This document shows, piece by piece, positions 50,901 to 59,530 of a stretch of DNA of 64,000 nucleotides (the first letter of the stretch is position 1; the number at the start of each line of letters is the position of its first letter). The notes below the pieces were generated by a model, which saw only the letters and a list, made by a program, of their open reading frames with translations, was not told the DNA's origin and made no database searches. The DNA comes from Parvibaculum sp. (lineage in GTDB: Bacteria > Pseudomonadota > Alphaproteobacteria > Parvibaculales > Parvibaculaceae). The DNA lies in NCBI GenBank assembly GCA_002694985.1, contig NZNS01000010.1, positions 191,951 through 255,950 of the forward strand, in the 5' to 3' direction. A program made the translations under genes and the position numbers.

Positions 50901-53204
50901 TTCGGCGCTGCCCAGATCGATCGTACCGCTCGTGCCCGAAAGCGACGACATGGAGAGATCGAAGTCGTTGAGATCGAGCGTGCCGCCACCGAGGACGTAG
51001 CCGCCAGAGGCGAAGCCGGTGGCGCTGCCTGCGCGCAGCGTGCCTGCCGAGACCGTCGTGGTGCCGGTATAGCTGTTCGTGCCGGTGAGCGAGAGGGTGC
51101 CCGCCCCTGACTTCACGATGCCGAAGCTGCCGCCCGTCTCGCCGATATTGCCGGACTGGGTGGCGGCGCCGGTGGTGACGTTGAGGGTTGTCTGGGCCCG
51201 CAGGTCGATATCGTTCGACAGGTCGAGGCCGTCATCATAGTCGAGGGTGCCGCCGGTGGCGGTGAGGGCGCCGGTGCCGATGGCATCATCGTCTTCGAGG
51301 CGGAGCGTCCCCTCGCCCAGCGTGGTTCCGCCGGAATAGGTGTTCGCGCCGGTGAGCGAGAGGATGCCGGAGCCGAGCTTCACGAGACTGCCCGCGCTCG
51401 AGATGATGCCCCCGAAAATGGAATCGCCGTCCTGATCGACCTCGAGTTCGGCGATGCCGAGATTCACGGTTCCGCTTGTGCCCGAGAGCGACGACGCGGT
51501 GAGACCGAAGTCATTGAGGTCGAGCGTGCCACCGTTCAGGACATAGGCGCCGGAGGCGAGACCGCCCGCGCTGCCTGCGCGCAGTGTGCCACCGGAAACC
51601 GTGGTGCCGCCGGTATAGCTGTTCGTGCCGGTGAGCGAGAGGGTACCCGCCCCCGTCTTCACGATGCCGAAGCTGCCGCCCGTCTCGCCGATATTGCCGG
51701 ACTGGGTGGCAGCGCCGGTGGTAACGTTCAGGTTCGTGTTTGCCCGCAGGTCGATATCGTTCGACAGGTCGATGCCGTCATCATAGTCGAGGGTGCCGCC
51801 GGTGGCGGTGAGGGCGCCGGTGCCGATGGCATCGTCATCTTCGAGGCGCAGCGTGCCCTCGCCCAGCGTCGTGCCGCCGGAAAAGGTGTTCGCGCCGGTG
51901 AGTGTGAGCACGCCGGTGCCGAGCTTCACGAGACTGCCCGTGCCCGCAATGAGGCCACCGAAAACGGAGTCGCTGTCCTGATCGACTTCAAGTTCGGCGC
52001 TGCCGAGATCGACCGTACCGCTCGTACCGGAAAGTTCGGTTGCGGTGAGGTCGAAATCGTTGAGATCGAGCGTGCCGCCATTCACTTCATAGCCGGAATA
52101 ATTCGACAAGCCGGTCGCACTGCCCGCACGCAACGTGCCGCCATCGACCACGGTACTGCCCGACCATGTATTCGACCCGTAGAGAATGGTGGTGCCTGCG
52201 ATCTGATGCACCTCGCCATTGCCCGAAATATTTGTCGAAAAGTCTAGACCGACATCCGTGTGATTGAAGACAAGCGTGCCATCGCCAGCGCCAAAGACAA
52301 CGCCTCGCGCCAGCAAGGTTCCCGCTGCTACAGCGTCATCACTTTCCGCCGCACCGATATTCAGGGTGCCGGTGCCACCGGCTGAGTAGGCGACCAGAAG
52401 ATCGCTGTTGCCGCTGTTCAGACTGACTAGACCGCCATCCGCGACCGTCAGGATTCCCGTGGCGTCGTAATTGCCTTCGGAGCCACCCAACCGGATCGTG
52501 CTGCCGCTGTTCCAGGTCGACCCGGACCCCGTCACCGTTACGGTACCGAGCGAGCCGTTATACTGGCTCATATATGTAGAATAGGAGGTGGTCAGGGTTC
52601 CGCCATCCTCGATAAAGATATGGCCGATGCCCGCATAGGAGCCGATAAAGGTGTTTGACGAAGCGGTTATCCCGGACCCGGCGCCACGGATAGTTGCGGT
52701 GCCGCTGAAGCCATTATATCCGAAGAGTTCAAATACCCCCACATTCAGCGTACCGCCGCCCTGCACGATGAGCGAACCGTCCTGCGTGGAGCCGCCGATA
52801 TTGGTGCGGCCAGAGTCCGTGACACCGATACCATCGACAGTTGCGGCGACAGGCCCCACGATCTTGGTCGTTCCGGAAGTGTTGACCGGCAGACCGTTCG
52901 ACCAGTTGGCCGGATTGTTCCAGTCGCTGTCGGCGGCGCCCGTCCATGAAGTATCGGCGCGGGCGGGGGCTGGAAGCAGCGCGAGGCTCGCGCCCGTGAG
53001 AAGGGCGGCGATGCCGACGCCGGAGAGAAGACGTCGTGTCAGGTTGCGCCGGATGATGGCGGGCTCCGCCACCTTGCGCCGGACACGCATGAAGCGCCAT
53101 GTGGTAACGCGCATGGTGCGCCGCCCCGCCGCTGCCCGTTTTCCGCTTTTCATGCCCATGATCGGCCCCCACAGCCCGCCATTGAAGAAGATCAAGGGGA
53201 TCAT
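47910..53204 (-). CDS. autotransporter adhesin-like protein with repeated passenger domain
   Basis: A 1764-residue type Va autotransporter. An extended signal region (residues 1-80, hydrophobic core LLSGVGIAALLTGASLALLPAPARA) is followed by a long beta-helical passenger with many autotransporter-associated repeats such as GAGTLSLTGTNSYTGGTT and GGTLRAGSA. The last 280 or so residues form the outer-membrane beta barrel, ending in AEISFRF. The passenger holds two 182-residue units in perfect 546-bp register plus partial ones. It probably acts in adhesion or autoaggregation; no protease motif is visible. The start is uncertain: M1 at 53204 has no strong site, M16 at 53159 has a GGGGG stretch. 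The regulator at 53335 is divergent. Confidence 0.9.
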   Translation of the reverse strand: MIPLIFFNGGLWGPIMGMKSGKRAAAGRRTMRVTTWRFMRVRRKVAEPAIIRRNLTRRLLSGVGIAALLTGASLALLPAPARADTSWTGAADSDWNNPANWSNGLPVNTSGTTKIVGPVAATVDGIGVTDSGRTNIGGSTQDGSLIVQGGGTLNVGVFELFGYNGFSGTATIRGAGSGITASSNTFIGSYAGIGHIFIEDGGTLTTSYSTYMSQYNGSLGTVTVTGSGSTWNSGSTIRLGGSEGNYDATGILTVADGGLVSLNSGNSDLLVAYSAGGTGTLNIGAAESDDAVAAGTLLARGVVFGAGDGTLVFNHTDVGLDFSTNISGNGEVHQIAGTTILYGSNTWSGSTVVDGGTLRAGSATGLSNYSGYEVNGGTLDLNDFDLTATELSGTSGTVDLGSAELEVDQDSDSVFGGLIAGTGSLVKLGTGVLTLTGANTFSGGTTLGEGTLRLEDDDAIGTGALTATGGTLDYDDGIDLSNDIDLRANTNLNVTTGAATQSGNIGETGGSFGIVKTGAGTLSLTGTNSYTGGTTVSGGTLRAGSAGGLASGAYVLNGGTLDLNDFGLTASSLSGTSGTVNLGIAELEVDQDGDSIFGGIISSAGSLVKLGSGILSLTGANTYSGGTTLGEGTLRLEDDDAIGTGALTATGGTLDYDDGLDLSNDIDLRAQTTLNVTTGAATQSGNIGETGGSFGIVKSGAGTLSLTGTNSYTGTTTVSAGTLRAGSATGFASGGYVLGGGTLDLNDFDLSMSSLSGTSGTIDLGSAELEVDQDGDSVFDGLIAGAGSLVKMGSGILTLTGANTYSGGTTVSAGTLKGDTTSLAGDILNNATLAFDQVTDGIFSNVVSGTGSLEKTGVGTLTLTGANSYSGGTTVSAGTLKGDTNSLVGNIVNNAFLFFDQTSDGEFTGAISGTGGLSKTGGGELLFTDADIAAGSFSVHGTGAVIDGGAVDIDGRLDVSNYAETGETTDAELTIRGGANVTSFSGNIGEIDDFEAAVTVSGAGSTWTIGEVVDPTVFRVAGKGAASLLVEEGAKVEVIGSASVHSLNGGAASSVAIAGENSLFDVSGLLDIGGAGTGELTVSDGGSVHSGSARVGLQSPKTGTVTITGTGSEWLVDGSPFVLGGDADGVPGTGHLTLADGGLLQLDGGTGTLHAALGDGSTARINIGAAEGEDAAAAGTLDLGNIVFDDDGGGDGRLLFNHTATDYLFGAVLEGAGTISHLAGVTTFTGLSSAFTGMTSLTGGQLNVDGTLGGSMSVSNARLGGSGTVGDTTLNGDGVLSPGNSIGTLTVDGDLAFGDGSFFEVELNDGGTVAGTNNDFVDVTGGVTIDSGASVFVAAANGTDDGTTYAPDATYTLIAADNGVSGIFGAIGTSFAFLAPTLSYDENNVFLSFVSAADFEDTAVSPNQQAVATALDELGAGNEIYDALLLMTEEEARHTFDTLTGEAHASTVSAFFLGAQQVREVLTNRLAALFGGLGGVASRDIGYAPAAGDATPHAVTVWGQVFGGWGTTDATAATAALDRSSAGFLGGADREVGTASRIGIAAGYSRSTFDVNGLASSGESDNFHIAGYAGTELGEVEVKAALAYSYQMADTERTVLGSRIKGDYGAHTIQGSTEASMGFDMGDLTLTPFAGLSVVHIETESFTETGGAAALAISGTSNTTGVTTLGLRARHEWETVDLFGSLAWRHAFGDIDPVSRAAFASNPAAPFTIRGAALSEDVLALGAGVEIELGTASVLELSYEGEFGEDARDHGLKAEISFRF
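50789..51880 (-). repeat. two tandem 546-bp coding repeats in the autotransporter
   Basis: Units 51335-51880 and 50789-51334 are in exact 546-base register (182 codons) and very similar at the DNA level. A partial unit lies on the higher-coordinate side (to about 52150). Beyond the other edge are two copies of a 192-base unit (64 codons) beginning near 50571 and 50763. The arrangement points to recent duplication or homogenisation by recombination. Confidence 0.85.
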
Positions 53205-53225
53205 GAGCGGCAGGGAAGCGAGGCG

Positions 53226-53249
53226 ACAGATGTACAGATGTACAGGTGC
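53226..53249. repeat. 8-bp tandem repeat upstream of the autotransporter
   Basis: ACAGATGT, ACAGATGT and ACAGGTGC in tandem, between the divergent autotransporter and response-regulator genes. Each repeat junction creates the palindrome TGTACA. It is either a regulator site or a slippage-prone repeat that could alter promoter spacing. Confidence 0.55.
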
Positions 53250-53334
53250 GGGGCGGTGCGGATGGGGCTAGAGTCGCGAAACACTGCAATATTTTCGCAG
53301 ATTCCGGCATTTTTCAGGGGCGAGACAGAGTTTC

Positions 53335-53976
53335 TTGAGCGAAGAACGCATCATTATCGCCGACGATCATCCGGTTTTCCGGATGGGGATGCGCCATATC
53401 CTCGGGCGGGCCTGCCCCGGCGCGGAGATATGCGAGGCGGGCTCCTTCGAGGAAGTGCTGACGGCGGCGCGAGAGGGCACGGCACCCGCCATGTTCGTGC
53501 TCGACCTGCTGTTTCCCGGCTTCGTGCCCGACCAGTCCATCGGAACGCTGCGGCGGCAGTTTCCGCGCGCGACACTTGCCATTGTCTCGATGGCGGATGA
53601 CAGCGAAACCATCGACGTGGTGATGGCGGCGGGCGCGGACGGCTTTGTCGGCAAGGCGGTGCCGCCGGAGGAAATCGCCGAAGCAATTGCCGCAATCCAT
53701 GACGGCGAGATCGTGGTGAAGTCGGCGGCGGCGCATCTGCCGACACCCGCCGCGAAAGCAGGCATGGGGGCCGAAACAGGTGGAAATGCGGCGCAGCTTT
53801 CGCCGCGCCAGCGCGAAGTGCTGAAGCTCGTCGCGGCGGGCATGACCAACAAGGAAATAGGGCGCGAACTCGGCATATCGCCGGTGACGGCGCGGATGCA
53901 TGTGTCGGCGCTGCTCCGGACGCTCGGCGTCGCGAGCCGGTCGGCGGCGGCGGGCGTGGCGCTGAAACTTCTCTGA
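53335..53976 (+). CDS. LuxR/NarL-type response regulator
   Basis: A 213-residue two-domain regulator. The receiver domain (about 1-125) has Asp10/Asp11 and phosphoacceptor Asp57 in [11 protein letters not shown]; the DNA-binding LuxR domain (about 148-210) has [20 protein letters not shown] and [20 protein letters not shown]. It begins with TTG, the only start that keeps the receiver beta-1 strand. It is convergent with a hybrid kinase four bases away, its probable partner, and divergent from the autotransporter, its probable target. Confidence 0.9.
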   Translation: MSEERIIIADDHPVFRMGMRHILGRACPGAEICEAGSFEEVLTAAREGTAPAMFVLDLLFPGFVPDQSIGTLRRQFPRATLAIVSMADDSETIDVVMAAGADGFVGKAVPPEEIAEAIAAIHDGEIVVKSAAAHLPTPAAKAGMGAETGGNAAQLSPRQREVLKLVAAGMTNKEIGRELGISPVTARMHVSALLRTLGVASRSAAAGVALKLL

Positions 53977-53980
53977 ACGA

Positions 53981-55759
53981 TCAGGAAATAGCCGCGTCGT
54001 CTTCCTGCACCTCATCGCCAAGCGCAAAGCCGGTCAGGAGCGCGCGCAGTTCGGCCGGATGGGCGGGCTTTCGCAGGAAGGGGATGCCGGAGCGAGCGAG
54101 ATGCATCAGCGTTTCCGGCTCCGAGCGGCCGGTGAGAATGGCGGCGGGAACATTCCAGCCCTCCATCTCGCGTATCCTTGCGACGATCCCGAACCCATCC
54201 AGCGAGCCGCCGAGATCGAAATCGCTGACGACGGCATCGCAACCGACCGCTTCTTCCGGCAGGCTCGTGAACTCCATGACCTCGCAGCCCCAGCGGCGGA
54301 GCAGCGTGGCCGTGGCGGCGAGCACGTCCGGGTCGTCATCAATGACGCAGACGGCAAGGCCCGTAAGCGGATGCTGGCGGTGCGCGCGCGGCACGGAGAT
54401 AGCGCCCGGCTCCACGACGGGAAGACCGGCAATGCGGATCGTCGTGCCGCGCCCTTCGGCGGAGTCGATGCCGACATCGAGGCCCATGAGCCCGCCAAGG
54501 CGGCGGACGATAGCGAGGCCAAGACCCAGCCCCTCCTCCTTGTGGTGCGCATCGTTTCCGGCGCGGTAGAACTCGTCGAAGATGTGGCGGAGGTCGGCTT
54601 CGGCGATGCCCGGCCCGTCATCCGAGATTTCCAGCACCGCGTGGTGCTCGCCATCGAGGCGCACCCTTATCCGAACCGTTGCGCCACGCGCATATTTCAG
54701 CGCATTGGAAATGAGGTTCTGGATCATGGTGGAAAGAAGGGCGGGGTCCGCCGATACCCAAGTGCCGGCGGGCTCCACAACGAGATCGCCGCCGCTCTCG
54801 CGCAAGGCATCCGCATTCTGCCGGCCAATGCCGCGCAGCACATCGTCGAGAGAAATGCGCTCGGGCTGGGGCACGATGCCACCGACATCGAGACGCGAAA
54901 TATCGAGAAGCGACCCGAGAAGACGGCTGACCGAGCGCGCCGCATTGTCGATGCTGGCGACATGCTGCCGGGCTTCGGGATCGAGCCGCAGGTCGCGCAG
55001 ACAGGCGGTGAAGAGACCGATGGCATGGACGGGCTGGCGCAGATCATGGCTCGCATGGGCGAGAAAGCGGGATTTCGACAGATTGGCCTCGACTGCCTCG
55101 CGACGGGCATCTTCCAGTTCGGCGGCCATTTCGGTGATCTCGCCGAGCTTCGCATCGAGCGAGCGCGTGAGCATCACATTGGCCGTCATGAAGCGCAGCA
55201 GACGGAAGCTGAGGATCGAGAGGACGCCACCATAGAGCAGCATCATGACCATGACCGCCACGCCCCCGAGGCCGGGATCATGATAAAGATGCGCGAGGCC
55301 GAGCAACGGCACCGAGGTCCACAAGCTGATGAAACAGGATCGCGGCAGCGCATGTTGCGAGGAGACGGCGGCGAGCGCCGTACCGCCAAGGGCCAGCGAA
55401 TAGACCAGCAGATAGTGAAAATCGCCCGTCGCGGCGCCGAAAGCGCCCAACCCCCAGCTCATGCCGACAAAAAAGGTGAGCACGCTATGGGCAACGCCGT
55501 AAGGCCGGGCGGCGGCATCGTCCTCCGGGCGGTCATGCGTGTAGTGCCAGGCCAGCACGGCAAGCGCGACGGAGAAGCTGCATATGGCGGCGTACCAGAC
55601 CCAGGGCCAGGTCTCGCCCGGCCAGGCATAGACAAGCAGCGCCATGGTCGCCGTGACAACGCCGATATGGACGAGCCAAGCCTGAAAGCTCAGATCGAAC
55701 AGATAGTCGAGCTGCCATTTCTCGGCGGAGCCAAAGGCATGGAGCCGCTCTCTCAGCAT
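53981..55759 (-). CDS. hybrid sensor histidine kinase with six-helix membrane domain
   Basis: A 592-residue kinase. Six hydrophobic segments (about residues 20-205) form a membrane sensor. The HisKA phosphoacceptor is in FLAHASHDLRQPVHAIGLF, of the HDLRQP subclass; HATPase boxes are NLISNALKYA, ISDDGPGIAEADL and GLGLGLAIVRRL. A C-terminal receiver domain (about 465-580) has CVIDDDPDVL, Asp in DAVVSDFDLGG and Lys in FLRKPAHPAEL. The start at 55759 has an ideal AAGGAG site 7 bases upstream; a TTG nine codons earlier is less likely. Stimulus unknown. It ends four bases from the response regulator gene. Confidence 0.93.
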   Translation of the reverse strand: MLRERLHAFGSAEKWQLDYLFDLSFQAWLVHIGVVTATMALLVYAWPGETWPWVWYAAICSFSVALAVLAWHYTHDRPEDDAAARPYGVAHSVLTFFVGMSWGLGAFGAATGDFHYLLVYSLALGGTALAAVSSQHALPRSCFISLWTSVPLLGLAHLYHDPGLGGVAVMVMMLLYGGVLSILSFRLLRFMTANVMLTRSLDAKLGEITEMAAELEDARREAVEANLSKSRFLAHASHDLRQPVHAIGLFTACLRDLRLDPEARQHVASIDNAARSVSRLLGSLLDISRLDVGGIVPQPERISLDDVLRGIGRQNADALRESGGDLVVEPAGTWVSADPALLSTMIQNLISNALKYARGATVRIRVRLDGEHHAVLEISDDGPGIAEADLRHIFDEFYRAGNDAHHKEEGLGLGLAIVRRLGGLMGLDVGIDSAEGRGTTIRIAGLPVVEPGAISVPRAHRQHPLTGLAVCVIDDDPDVLAATATLLRRWGCEVMEFTSLPEEAVGCDAVVSDFDLGGSLDGFGIVARIREMEGWNVPAAILTGRSEPETLMHLARSGIPFLRKPAHPAELRALLTGFALGDEVQEDDAAIS

Positions 55760-55863
55760 GGCGGGCTCCTTCCCGTGTTGCGCCAACCCTTGATGATATC
55801 GCAGCCTGCGGGGAACGCCGTGTCAAGAACGGATAGCCACAAGCTCCGTGGGGCGGTGCTCGT

Positions 55864-57342
55864 TTAGCGCGCTGCCTCGACGGTGTAGTCGTCGAGCGTC
55901 AATTTGCGGAATTCGCGGCGCATGCGGCCGAGTGTACCGGGATAGAATGAGAGAACCCGGCCCGTCGCATCGCGATAGAAATTCTGGCAAGGGCCCGTCC
56001 AACTCATTTTTTGCAGTTCGGGCTGAATGGCGTCGTTGTAACGCCTCACGACTTCGGGCTTGATTTCTATGGAGCGCAGATTGTGTTGCTCGATATCCTT
56101 GATGCGCTTGACGATATAGTCCGTTTCCACCTCGGCGGAGGCGAACAGCGCGGTATAGGCAACGACGCCGTTGAGGCCGCAGACGGTGAAGTAATTCGGA
56201 AATCCGGAGAAGGCAACGCCGCGATAGCTCTCTGGACGCGACATCAAGCTCTGCATGAGCGTGACGCCGCCGCGACCGGCGACCTCCACCGCGGGCCGCC
56301 CGTCAGCGCGCGCACCCAGCTTGTATCCGGTGCAGAAAATGACGGCATCGACCTCGACTTCGCGCCCGCTGACCGTCGCCGCGCCATTTTGCGAGAGGCG
56401 GGCGATGCCTTCGGGCACCAGCTCCACATGGTCCTTGGCCAGGGCCGGGTAGAAATCGTCCGCGATCAAAATCCGCTTGCAGCCGGGGTCGTGGTCGGGC
56501 GTCAGACGTTTGATCAATTCGGGATTCTTGATATGCGCCTTCATGTTGTGCATACCGACCTCGCGCAGAAACGCGATCGCCGCCGGCTGCTTCTTGTGCG
56601 CCTGATAGGTCACCAATGACCGGCGATAGAGTTGCTGACGATGCTTGCTCAATGCGCCTGTCGCATCGCGGGCGAACGCGTCCTTCGCCGCATCGTCATA
56701 GGCGGCGTTCATGCGTGGCAAGATCCAGTTAGGCGTACGCTGAAACACATAGAGCTTTGAGGCGAGACTGGCCACATGGGGCACAACCGTTACCGCGCTG
56801 GCCGCGCTTCCGACCACGGCGACGCGCTTATCCTTCAAATCGTAATCGTGACGCCAGGCAGCGGAATGAAACCAGCTTCCCTGGAAATCGTCGAAACCTT
56901 CGATGGGCGGCAGGTTCGGCTCGGTTAATCCGCCGGTTGCTGAAACGACGACGCGGTGATTGGCCGTGCTGCCGTCCTGCATTTCGAGCGCCCATGATCC
57001 GTCTTCTTCGCGGTAACGCGCCTTCTCGATACAGGTCCCGAGCCGTAGATGATCGAACAGGCCGTATTTTTCGGCACAACCACGCAGGTAGGCTTTGATC
57101 TCGGGCTGGCCTGCGTAGAGTAAACTCCAATTGGCGTTGGGCTCGAACGAATAAGCGTAGAGGTGCGAGGGTACGTCACAGTGCAAGCCCGGCCACGTAT
57201 TGCAATTCCATGTGCCACCGACGTCGCCAGCTTTTTCATAGATGACGAAGTCGTCTATGCCGGCCCGCTTGAGCTGAATGCCCATCAGAATACCGCTCAG
57301 ACCCGCGCCGATCACCCCGACGCTCACGCTCGTCTTTGGCAT
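55864..57342 (-). CDS. flavin-containing Baeyer-Villiger-type monooxygenase
   Basis: A 492-residue class B flavoprotein monooxygenase. The FAD site is GVIGAGLSGI (residues 9-18), followed by GGTWNCNTWPGLHCDVPSHLY. The NADPH fold has VAVVGSAASAVTVVPHVA near 174-191. Between them FQGSWFHSAAWR (153-164) matches the Baeyer-Villiger fingerprint FxGxxxHxxxW[P/D], except that Arg replaces the last Pro/Asp. It would insert one oxygen next to a carbonyl, or oxidise S or N. It is the last gene of the TetR-linked oxygenase operon, 11 bases after the LLM gene. Confidence 0.9.
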   Translation of the reverse strand: MPKTSVSVGVIGAGLSGILMGIQLKRAGIDDFVIYEKAGDVGGTWNCNTWPGLHCDVPSHLYAYSFEPNANWSLLYAGQPEIKAYLRGCAEKYGLFDHLRLGTCIEKARYREEDGSWALEMQDGSTANHRVVVSATGGLTEPNLPPIEGFDDFQGSWFHSAAWRHDYDLKDKRVAVVGSAASAVTVVPHVASLASKLYVFQRTPNWILPRMNAAYDDAAKDAFARDATGALSKHRQQLYRRSLVTYQAHKKQPAAIAFLREVGMHNMKAHIKNPELIKRLTPDHDPGCKRILIADDFYPALAKDHVELVPEGIARLSQNGAATVSGREVEVDAVIFCTGYKLGARADGRPAVEVAGRGGVTLMQSLMSRPESYRGVAFSGFPNYFTVCGLNGVVAYTALFASAEVETDYIVKRIKDIEQHNLRSIEIKPEVVRRYNDAIQPELQKMSWTGPCQNFYRDATGRVLSFYPGTLGRMRREFRKLTLDDYTVEAAR

Positions 57343-57353
57343 GATGATTCCCG

Positions 57354-58667
57354 TTACTTCGTCATGTAATCGCGCAACGTATTGCCCTCATATTCGCTGC
57401 GGAAGACGCCGCGCTTCTGAAGCACGGGTATAAGCTTGTCGACGATGTCCTCGAAAAATTGCGGTGCGTAATAGGCAGGGGTAATCTGGAAGCCGTCGCC
57501 GCCGCCTTCGTCGATCAGATGTATCATGTAGTCGGCGACCTGGTCCGGCGTTCCCGCCATCGCATTATCGTCGCTGCCCGAGAGATAGCTGCTGGCGATG
57601 TCGCGCAGCGTGATGTTGGGATTCTGTCTCGAATAGGTCTCGAACATGCCCTTCGTGCCGGTAACATCAAGCCCCGCAAGTTCGGATACGGGCGTATCAA
57701 CGTCGAAACGCGTCAGATCGGTGTTGAAATGGCCGGACATCAGCGCCAGCGACGCTTCGAGGGGAATGCGGGCGCGAATTTTCTTAATTCGGTCGCGCGC
57801 TTCGGACTCGGAATCGGCAACCAGCGGCTGAGCGCCCCAGATGATCTTGATCTCGTCTGGATTGCGGCCAGCGCGATCCGCGCGTGTCTTGATGTCGTCG
57901 CAGAATTCGCGCATTTGCTTGACGCCCGTCCCGACCGCGAAAATACAATCGGCATGCTTGATGGCGAAATCGCGGCCACGCTCGGAGGACCCTGCCTGAA
58001 ACAGATAGGGGCGCCCCTGCGGCGAAGGGATGACGGTAAGCGGACCCTGGCATTTAAACCATTTGCCGACGTGGTCGATCTTCCGAACCTTGGCGGGGTC
58101 GGCGAAAATCTTGCGCTCCATGTCCATGAGCATCGCCCCGGGCTCCCAGCTGTCCCAGAGCTTGTAGCAAACCTCCATGAACTCATCGGCGCGGTCGTAC
58201 CGCAATTCATGCGGCGGCAATTCGTCCATGCCGAAATTCTTGGCCTCGCCAGAGGATATCGAACAGACGATGTTCCAGCCCACGCGGCCCTTCGAAATGT
58301 GATCGAGCGAGGATAACTTGCGCGCAACCATGTAGGGTTCGTAAAACGTTGTCGACATGGTTACGGCCAGGCCGAGCTTCGGCGCGACTGCGGCGAGATA
58401 TGGCAGTAACGTCACGGGATCGTGAGTGGGAAATTGAATCGCGTATTTTACGCTGGGGTCATTGACCCCGCCCGCCCAACCGTCGGCAAAGAAGAACATG
58501 TCGAACTTGCCGCGTTCGAGCGTCTTGGCGATCGCAGTCCAATACTCGATTTCGTACCATTTGCCCGCGGTCATCTTTTCCGGCGGGTAGACCCATGACA
58601 TGATCATGTGCGGTGCCGGGCCGTATAGCATGAAGCCCGTCAAATGAATTTTCTTGTTCGCGCGCAT
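57354..58667 (-). CDS. LLM-class flavin monooxygenase of the NtaA/SnaA/DszA type
   Basis: A 437-residue luciferase-like TIM-barrel protein. It has KIHLTGFMLYGPAPHM at the N terminus, LERGKFDMFFFADGW, VGWNIVCSISSGEAKNFG and RPYLFQAGSSERGRDFA, features of the nitrilotriacetate/dibenzothiophene-sulfone/dimethylsulfide monooxygenase family. These enzymes use reduced FMN from a separate reductase to cleave C-N or C-S bonds. No flavin reductase gene is seen in the cluster, so FMNH2 must come from elsewhere. The start overlaps the TauD gene stop by one base. Exact substrate unknown. Confidence 0.9.
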   Translation of the reverse strand: MRANKKIHLTGFMLYGPAPHMIMSWVYPPEKMTAGKWYEIEYWTAIAKTLERGKFDMFFFADGWAGGVNDPSVKYAIQFPTHDPVTLLPYLAAVAPKLGLAVTMSTTFYEPYMVARKLSSLDHISKGRVGWNIVCSISSGEAKNFGMDELPPHELRYDRADEFMEVCYKLWDSWEPGAMLMDMERKIFADPAKVRKIDHVGKWFKCQGPLTVIPSPQGRPYLFQAGSSERGRDFAIKHADCIFAVGTGVKQMREFCDDIKTRADRAGRNPDEIKIIWGAQPLVADSESEARDRIKKIRARIPLEASLALMSGHFNTDLTRFDVDTPVSELAGLDVTGTKGMFETYSRQNPNITLRDIASSYLSGSDDNAMAGTPDQVADYMIHLIDEGGGDGFQITPAYYAPQFFEDIVDKLIPVLQKRGVFRSEYEGNTLRDYMTK

Positions 58668-59530
58668 TATTTGACACTCGCTCGGTAGAACGGACGGTCG
58701 CCTTCAATGGTCACGCGGTGCATACAGCGCTCCTGCGGCCAATAATCAGCAAGCGCATAGTGCTGGGTGCAGCGGTTGTCCCAGAATGCGATGGAATTCT
58801 CGCGCCAACGAAAGCGGCATTGGAACTCTGGCGTGGTGACGTGCTCGTAGAGAAATTGCAGCAGCGCGCGGCTCTCGAGTTCTTTCATGTCCTTGATGCG
58901 CAGCGTAAACGAGGAATTGACGAACAGCGCCTGGCGCCCGGTGACCGGGTGCGTACGCACGACAGGATGTTCCATCAGCGGCCACTCCGCGCGCGCTTTC
59001 TTGACAGCCTGCGCCTTTTCGATCGGGTCCATTTTGTTGCGGGCGCTGAAGAAGACGTGTTCGAAATCGTGGTACGCCACCAGATCGGTGAGGAAGCGCT
59101 GCATCTTGTCCGAGAGGGCCTCGAAAGCCGCGTACATGGAGGCCCACATCGTGTCGCCGCCGTTGTCGGGCAGGCGCTCTGCTTTGAGGATCGAGCCCAT
59201 CGCAGGACGCTCCATGAACGTCACGTCGGTGTGCCAGACATTGATGTTGGGCGGGTGATCCTTGTCGTTGCGGATGACCAGGATCTCCTTGTGGCCGGGA
59301 AGCGACGGCGCAAAGGGGTGCACATTCAGCTCGCCAAATTTGCGGCCGAACTCGATATGTTGAGCGGGCGTTATGTCCTGGTCGCGGAAAAATATAACGC
59401 CATGATTCATGAGTGCGTCGTGAACCTCTCGAAAGGCCTTGTTGCCGAGGGGACGGGCGAGATCGATGCCCGAAATCTCGGCGCCAACATGGGCTCCGAG
59501 TTTTTCGACGGCGATGCTCTGAGTGGTCAT
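58667..59530 (-). CDS. TauD/TfdA-family 2-oxoglutarate-dependent dioxygenase
   Basis: A 287-residue non-haem iron dioxygenase. The iron ligands are His100 and Asp102 (NVWHTDVTF) and a distal His in RCMHRVTIEGDRPF near residue 275, with the following Arg for 2-oxoglutarate. ISGIDLARPL and HGVIFFRDQDITPAQH are typical of TauD/TfdA and AtsK enzymes, which oxidise sulfonates, sulfate esters or aryloxy acids. It overlaps the tetR gene by four bases, so it is in the same operon. Substrate cannot be assigned. Confidence 0.92.
   Translation of the reverse strand: MTTQSIAVEKLGAHVGAEISGIDLARPLGNKAFREVHDALMNHGVIFFRDQDITPAQHIEFGRKFGELNVHPFAPSLPGHKEILVIRNDKDHPPNINVWHTDVTFMERPAMGSILKAERLPDNGGDTMWASMYAAFEALSDKMQRFLTDLVAYHDFEHVFFSARNKMDPIEKAQAVKKARAEWPLMEHPVVRTHPVTGRQALFVNSSFTLRIKDMKELESRALLQFLYEHVTTPEFQCRFRWRENSIAFWDNRCTQHYALADYWPQERCMHRVTIEGDRPFYRASVK

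Noticed and set aside
50571..52150. Repeats as a CRISPR array
   Set aside because: The units are long, adjacent, in frame and coding for autotransporter beta-helix repeats; there are no spacers and no cas genes.
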